35,425 bases of DNA. Source: Opitutus sp. GAS368. GTDB lineage: Bacteria > Verrucomicrobiota > Verrucomicrobiia > Opitutales > Opitutaceae. Each line of letters begins with the position of its first letter. Positions within the stretch are counted from its first letter, which is position 1. The position numbers and the translations under genes were made by a program. Below the pieces are notes generated by a model. That model ran no database searches. It saw nothing but the letters and a program-made list of their open reading frames with translations, and was not told the DNA's origin. This document shows positions 31,800 to 35,425 of this stretch, one piece after another. Where the stretch lies: the NCBI GenBank assembly GCA_945874455.1, contig CAMCHO010000027.1:1-35425 (forward strand), given 5' to 3'.

Positions 31800-32816
31800 T
31801 CAATCGAAAGACGCGCCATTGAACCCGAGCTGCTCGGCGAGTCGTCGGCACTCTTCAACCGGACGCAGACTAGCGGAGCAACGCGGATCGTAAAGCGAGG
31901 CAGCCGCCGCCGACACTCCGAGGCGCAAACTCTCGGCCACCGGCCAGTCCTCATGCACACCGAAGAGCACGCCCGCCGCAAACGCATCGCCGGCCCCGGC
32001 GGCGCCTCGGATATCTGCTGCCGGCACGCGCAGGCTCGGCTGCCACACTTCCGCCTCCCGGCTCGCCGCGAAGGCACCCTCTTCAAAGTGAATAAACACC
32101 CACTCGCGAACCCCCGCCTCCAGCAACGCCCGGGCCGCCACCCGGACCGCGTGCGGATCGAGCCGTTGCTCATTGCGCACCATCACGCCGGTGAGTTTTT
32201 CGGCCTCGAAGTCGTTCGCAAAAAAATAATCGACGTGGGGCAGCGACGGTGCGGCCACCGCCCGAAAACGTCCGCTGTGGTCGCTCACGCAGTCCGCCGA
32301 TGTCCGCAGTCCCGCGGCACGCGCACGCCGCAACACCTCCGCCGCTCCCGTCTGCCCATCGGCGGACAGCGCATCGAGCCGGTCGAGCAGCAACAGATAA
32401 CCGAGGTGGAAAATCTTGGCCGTCACCCCCGCAAACTCAAAGTGCTCCGGCCCGAGCAACGCGTTGGTGCCCCGTTGGTGAAAAAATGTCCGGCGGCCCG
32501 TGGTTCGCACCGTCATCACATCGGTATAACTGGTCGCGACCGTCGGCGTACGCTGGAGTTGCGCGACGTCGATGCGGTGGGCCGCGCAATCAGCCAAGAT
32601 GGCATCGCCGGTCTTATCATTTCCCACGAGACCGATTCCGGTCAGCGGAAACGGCGCACCGAGCAGCGCGAGATCCTTGAGTACGTTATACGCCGAGCCG
32701 CCGTTCCCGGACGTTTCCGCGAGAATCGAGGCCAACGCATCCTGCGCCGGCCACGCATCGATGATCTTTAGGTGATCCACGATCCAGTTGCCACCCGCGA
32801 TGATTCCGGAGCGCAT
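31800..32816 (-). CDS. PfkB-family carbohydrate kinase
   Basis: A 338-residue ribokinase-fold kinase. The N-terminal motif GGSAYNVLKDLALLG is near residue 39 and the C-terminal signature RGAAGAGDAFAAGVLFG near 268, with the catalytic Asp in GAGD. The family phosphorylates ribose, fructose-1-phosphate, tagatose-6-phosphate, KDG, 5-dehydro-2-deoxygluconate and others. Here an aldolase lies two genes upstream, as in tagatose or inositol operons in which the kinase product is cleaved. It begins 9 bases after the upstream oxidoreductase. Confidence 0.9.
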   Translation of the reverse strand: MRSGIIAGGNWIVDHLKIIDAWPAQDALASILAETSGNGGSAYNVLKDLALLGAPFPLTGIGLVGNDKTGDAILADCAAHRIDVAQLQRTPTVATSYTDVMTVRTTGRRTFFHQRGTNALLGPEHFEFAGVTAKIFHLGYLLLLDRLDALSADGQTGAAEVLRRARAAGLRTSADCVSDHSGRFRAVAAPSLPHVDYFFANDFEAEKLTGVMVRNEQRLDPHAVRVAARALLEAGVREWVFIHFEEGAFAASREAEVWQPSLRVPAADIRGAAGAGDAFAAGVLFGVHEDWPVAESLRLGVSAAAASLYDPRCSASLRPVEECRRLAEQLGFNGASFD

Positions 32817-32825
32817 CGCGAGGAT

Positions 32826-33971
32826 TTATGTGGGGACGACGACGCTCTGGTTGCGCTGCGACTCGAGCGCGGCGCTCCACCATTCGTGACTGGCGACGGC
32901 TTCGTCGGGCGTGGCGCAGCCAAACGCATCGCCTAATTTTCCAGCCCGCTCAGCCAGGAACGCGGCCCACATCTGCTGCATGAGATCGGGAAATCCCGGT
33001 TCAAAAATTCCACCGGTGATCGTCTTAAAGGGCATGGCGAAGCCGAGGTCTGTCTTCTCCCACCACTGCTCTTTATCGCGCCGGTAGGACCAAAATGTCT
33101 TCGGCTCTTTCGTCGAGTAACGCGCCCCGCGGTCCGTCCCCAAAATCTCGATATACCACGTGTTCGTCTCGGTGGGGGCCAGGCGCTTCATCTCAAGCGT
33201 CATCGGCACCCGGTCCTCGCCCAGCATCACTGTCGTGTGCAGCGCCGCGTTGTCCCACGTATCGCATGCCGTCTGGCCCCCGCGCCCATCCGGCCGCTGG
33301 GTGTAGATTTTTTGGAGCTGGGCGTAAACCGTCGCGGGCCGCCAACCCAGGCGCAGCGGGAGATGCGCGACGTGCAGTCCGAGATCCCCCATTACGCCCA
33401 CCTCGCCGCAGAAACGGTTCTGGCGTTTCCAATTCGCCGGCTTCGTGGGATCGAGGTCGCTCGAGTGGAGAAAGCCCGCCCGGATCTCCAGAATCCGTCC
33501 AAACGCGCCCGCCGCAGCGAGCCGCTGGAGGCGTTGCGCCCCGGGCAGAAAGGGAAACTCGGAGGACACCCGCACGAACCGACCGAGCTTCACTGCTTCA
33601 TCCCGAATCCGTCGCGCCGCCGCCAGATCGACGCCGAAGGGTTTTTCCGCCAGCAGGTCTTTGCCCGCGCGGAGCACGTCGAGGTAAATCGTTTCATGCA
33701 AATGGTGCGGCACCGCGACGTACACCACATCGACGTCCGCCCGCGCGAGCAGTTCGCGGTGATCCGCCGTGAGGCAGCGTACGGTCGGGACCTGACGAAA
33801 CCATCCCAGCACCTCGGGTTGGACATCGCACACGGCGACCAACTCCGCCTTCACCGGAAAATCCACCAAGGCAAACCACCGCGCAAACGCCGAGGCGGCT
33901 TCACGACCCATGAGGCCGCCGCCGATTATGCCGATGCGAACCGGCGCAGGGTGATGAGAGAGAGTTTCCAT
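32826..33971 (-). CDS. Gfo/Idh/MocA-family oxidoreductase (first in operon)
   Basis: A 381-residue dehydrogenase distinct from the one at 30753. The Rossmann motif IGIIGGGLMGREAA is near residue 13, the EKP motif (LAEKPFGVD) near 107, and the C-terminal sheet includes VGVMGDLGLHVAHLPLRLG, in which His is kept but the usual second Asp is replaced. It has a large C-terminal half with a Trp-rich strand (TFWSYRRDKEQWWEK) found in members that act on larger glycosides. The ATG is 11 bases after the aldolase stop. Substrate unknown. Confidence 0.88.
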   Translation of the reverse strand: METLSHHPAPVRIGIIGGGLMGREAASAFARWFALVDFPVKAELVAVCDVQPEVLGWFRQVPTVRCLTADHRELLARADVDVVYVAVPHHLHETIYLDVLRAGKDLLAEKPFGVDLAAARRIRDEAVKLGRFVRVSSEFPFLPGAQRLQRLAAAGAFGRILEIRAGFLHSSDLDPTKPANWKRQNRFCGEVGVMGDLGLHVAHLPLRLGWRPATVYAQLQKIYTQRPDGRGGQTACDTWDNAALHTTVMLGEDRVPMTLEMKRLAPTETNTWYIEILGTDRGARYSTKEPKTFWSYRRDKEQWWEKTDLGFAMPFKTITGGIFEPGFPDLMQQMWAAFLAERAGKLGDAFGCATPDEAVASHEWWSAALESQRNQSVVVPT

Positions 33972-33982
33972 GTTCAGTCGTT

Positions 33983-34819
33983 TCAGGTCGTTTTCAGGAA
34001 TGCCATCGCCGCCTCGACACTCGCGCCGTCGTGCACGACGGCCATCAGCGCGCGGGTGATGGCGGCGGGATTGGGGTGTTGGATGATATTGCGTCCATAG
34101 ACAATCCCCGTGGCGCCCTGAGCGATCAGCGCCACCGTGCGAGCAAGGAGTTCTTGCTCGGGCGCTTTGCCGCCGCCGCGTACGAGCACCGGAATGCCAC
34201 CGGCAGTTTCAATGATCTTGTGATAAATCGAAACATCGTCGGTGGGATCGGCCTTGATAATGTCGGCGCCCAACTCGACGGCCTGTCTCACGAGCGGGAT
34301 GATTTTTTCCGGATCGCCGTCGACCATGTAGCCGCCCGCGCGCGCATTGGGCTGAAACACCAGCGGCTCGATCATCAGCGGCATACCGTAGTGGTCGCAC
34401 TGCGGCTTTAAATGCAGGATATTGCGGATACACTGGTCCGCCACTTCCGGCTGATCGGGAATTCGAAACAGGTTCACCACAATGCAAGCCGCGTCGAGCC
34501 GCACCGCCTGGAGCACGGGCTCCTCGATCAACCGCGAGTAAAGCGCTCGCGGCAGCTCGGCACCGTAGACGTTGGCCACATCACTGCGCAGCACCAGCGC
34601 CGGCTTGGGCCGGAGCGGGAGTTTTTGGAGGTGCGGCGCTTGTCCGACAGTCAGCTGGATCGCGTCCGGTCCCGCGGCCACGAGCGTCGCGATCGTGCGC
34701 GGCATGTTTTCGATCCCGGCGAGAAACGTGCGTTCGTTAAAAAAACCGTGGTCGAGGGCGACATCGAAACAGCGGCCGGACGCGGGATTGAAGAGGCGAT
34801 GGTAGCGGGCGATTTTCAT
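33983..34819 (-). CDS. Class I (Schiff-base) aldolase of the DeoC/FbaB/LsrF family
   Basis: A 278-residue TIM-barrel aldolase. VALDHGFF near 20 and the phosphate-binding end (PVLVRGGGK near 213) are typical of the archaeal-type class I fructose-bisphosphate aldolase / LsrF group; the Schiff-base Lys is in IIKADPTD (about Lys189). The family cleaves ketose (bis)phosphates or adds dihydroxyacetone phosphate. Being first in an eight-gene run that includes a PfkB kinase, it probably splits the final phosphorylated ketose into two trioses. The promoter of the run must lie in 34820-35109. Confidence 0.85.
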   Translation of the reverse strand: MKIARYHRLFNPASGRCFDVALDHGFFNERTFLAGIENMPRTIATLVAAGPDAIQLTVGQAPHLQKLPLRPKPALVLRSDVANVYGAELPRALYSRLIEEPVLQAVRLDAACIVVNLFRIPDQPEVADQCIRNILHLKPQCDHYGMPLMIEPLVFQPNARAGGYMVDGDPEKIIPLVRQAVELGADIIKADPTDDVSIYHKIIETAGGIPVLVRGGGKAPEQELLARTVALIAQGATGIVYGRNIIQHPNPAAITRALMAVVHDGASVEAAMAFLKTT

Positions 34820-35109
34820 GAGGGATCAGGCGGAAAATATTCGCGGAAAGGCGGCGGTAGACAACGTGGCGACGCTCGCAGCAGCCGGGACACGACCGTA
34901 CTCGCCGAACAAGCGGAGGAAAGCGCGATGGTGCTCGTCGATCAACATGGGGAGATCGGAACGTTGGAAAGCACGAGAGCGCGTGGCAACCTTGATGAAA
35001 AACGCCGTGCAATCGTTCGCCCTCCGTTAGTTTTTTGAAAACGGTTAACGCGCGAAGGCCCCGATCATGTTGTCATCTTTGCGGCTCCAATCGTAATGAG
35101 CACGCACAC
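34820..35109 (-). promoter_or_regulatory. Leader/promoter region of the amino-sugar operon, with a weak operator-like site
   Basis: About 290 bases without a credible gene precede the aldolase start. TGAAAACGGTTAACG at 35036-35050 has the A-rich/CG-centred look of LacI-family or catabolite operator half-sites, but it is poorly symmetrical and not clearly a palindrome. I cannot point to confident -35/-10 boxes. The function of the region is inferred from position only. Confidence 0.3.
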
Positions 35110-35425
35110 TCACACCCAATCCGCGCAAAGCAGCTCCGCTTGCGCCAGGACCGTCTTCACCGCGGCCTCCTGCAAATCCGGCGGGTAGCCGGAGCGCCGG
35201 GCCCGAACTTGTTCACGATTGGCAGCGAAGTGCTCGCGGACCAACGGGCCCTGGCGTGCATCGACAGACTCAAGCAACCCTGCTTCCAATTCTCCATTCA
35301 TCTCACAGGGTTTTTGGCCCTGTAGACTCCACGCCCGCCACGCATCATTGACCAAATCCACCGCATTCGAGCTCATGCCCGCTCGCACCTGCTCCGCCAC
35401 GAACGCTTCGACCTTTTCCGCCAGC
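35110..35425 (-). CDS. ParD-like antitoxin, N-terminus cut by window edge
   Basis: The frame is open to the window edge, beginning LAEKVEAFVAEQVRAGM and continuing SSNAVDLVNDAWRAW, which matches the ParD-type ribbon-helix-helix core (helix, glycine turn, then the SAS-E-V-R-A-L-type helix). The tail (GELEAGLLESVDARQGPLVREHF) resembles toxin-binding arms of such antitoxins. About 105 residues are visible before TGA at 35110; some N-terminal residues are missing. A ParE toxin is not seen downstream on this strand in the remaining window, so either the toxin lies elsewhere or this is an orphan. Confidence 0.55.
   Translation of the reverse strand, partial: LAEKVEAFVAEQVRAGMSSNAVDLVNDAWRAWSLQGQKPCEMNGELEAGLLESVDARQGPLVREHFAANREQVRARRSGYPPDLQEAAVKTVLAQAELLCADWV

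Noticed and set aside
35036-35050. A firm LacI-type or catabolite operator
   Set aside because: The two halves do not mirror each other beyond a few bases; listed only as a weak possibility.
1-35425. CRISPR array, prophage, complete insertion sequence or rRNA
   Set aside because: No regularly spaced repeats with spacers, no transposase or phage gene and no rRNA signature was seen in any region.

Overview
The window looks like a chromosomal segment of a GC-rich Gram-negative bacterium of the Verrucomicrobiota, most likely the Opitutaceae. This is inferred from gene families: a tandem DUF1080 protein, a LolA-like protein beside secG, Gfo/Idh/MocA oxidoreductases, a DUF4380-type protein, few Shine-Dalgarno sites, and short intergenic repeats that I associate with this group. 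There is no phage or plasmid backbone. Most genes lie on the minus strand.

Left edge (1-922): no intact gene. It holds two copies of the 3' end of a PIN-domain (VapC-like) toxin gene within an 83-bp direct repeat, a tRNA 3'-end-like fragment followed by a strong terminator, and two sets of short repeats. It reads as the scar of an integrated element. I see nothing in 725-922.

923-12363 is mostly housekeeping on the minus strand: an aspartate-type aminotransferase; a tandem ribbon-helix-helix protein; secG with a LolA-like protein and a HAD phosphatase; a LysM lipoprotein coupled to parB; and an Lrp regulator / aminotransferase / der / DUF4380-like / fmt run with overlapping or closely spaced genes. 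A secreted protein of unknown function (6354-7157) is on the plus strand.

12524-18872 is on the plus strand: ffh; a membrane CPBP protease reading in frame into proA without a stop; a relic toxin-antitoxin pair (CopG-type antitoxin plus a PIN start); and a secreted S9 prolyl-oligopeptidase-type peptidase. A tRNA-Arg(ACG) follows on the minus strand.

19188-26104 (minus): a UDP-glucose 6-dehydrogenase of strikingly animal/plant type, then ftsH, tilS, serS and a family 9 glycosyltransferase.

26462-34819 (minus) is the most interesting part: eight closely spaced co-directional genes, in transcription order a Schiff-base aldolase, a Gfo/Idh/MocA oxidoreductase, a PfkB kinase, a second oxidoreductase, a PIG-L deacetylase, a nitrilase-superfamily amidase, a NagB-like amino-sugar-phosphate deaminase/isomerase with an altered catalytic loop, and a secreted two-domain DUF1080 protein. 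Together they suggest catabolism of an N-acylated, possibly 3-keto, amino sugar that I cannot match to a named pathway. The window ends inside a ParD-like antitoxin gene.
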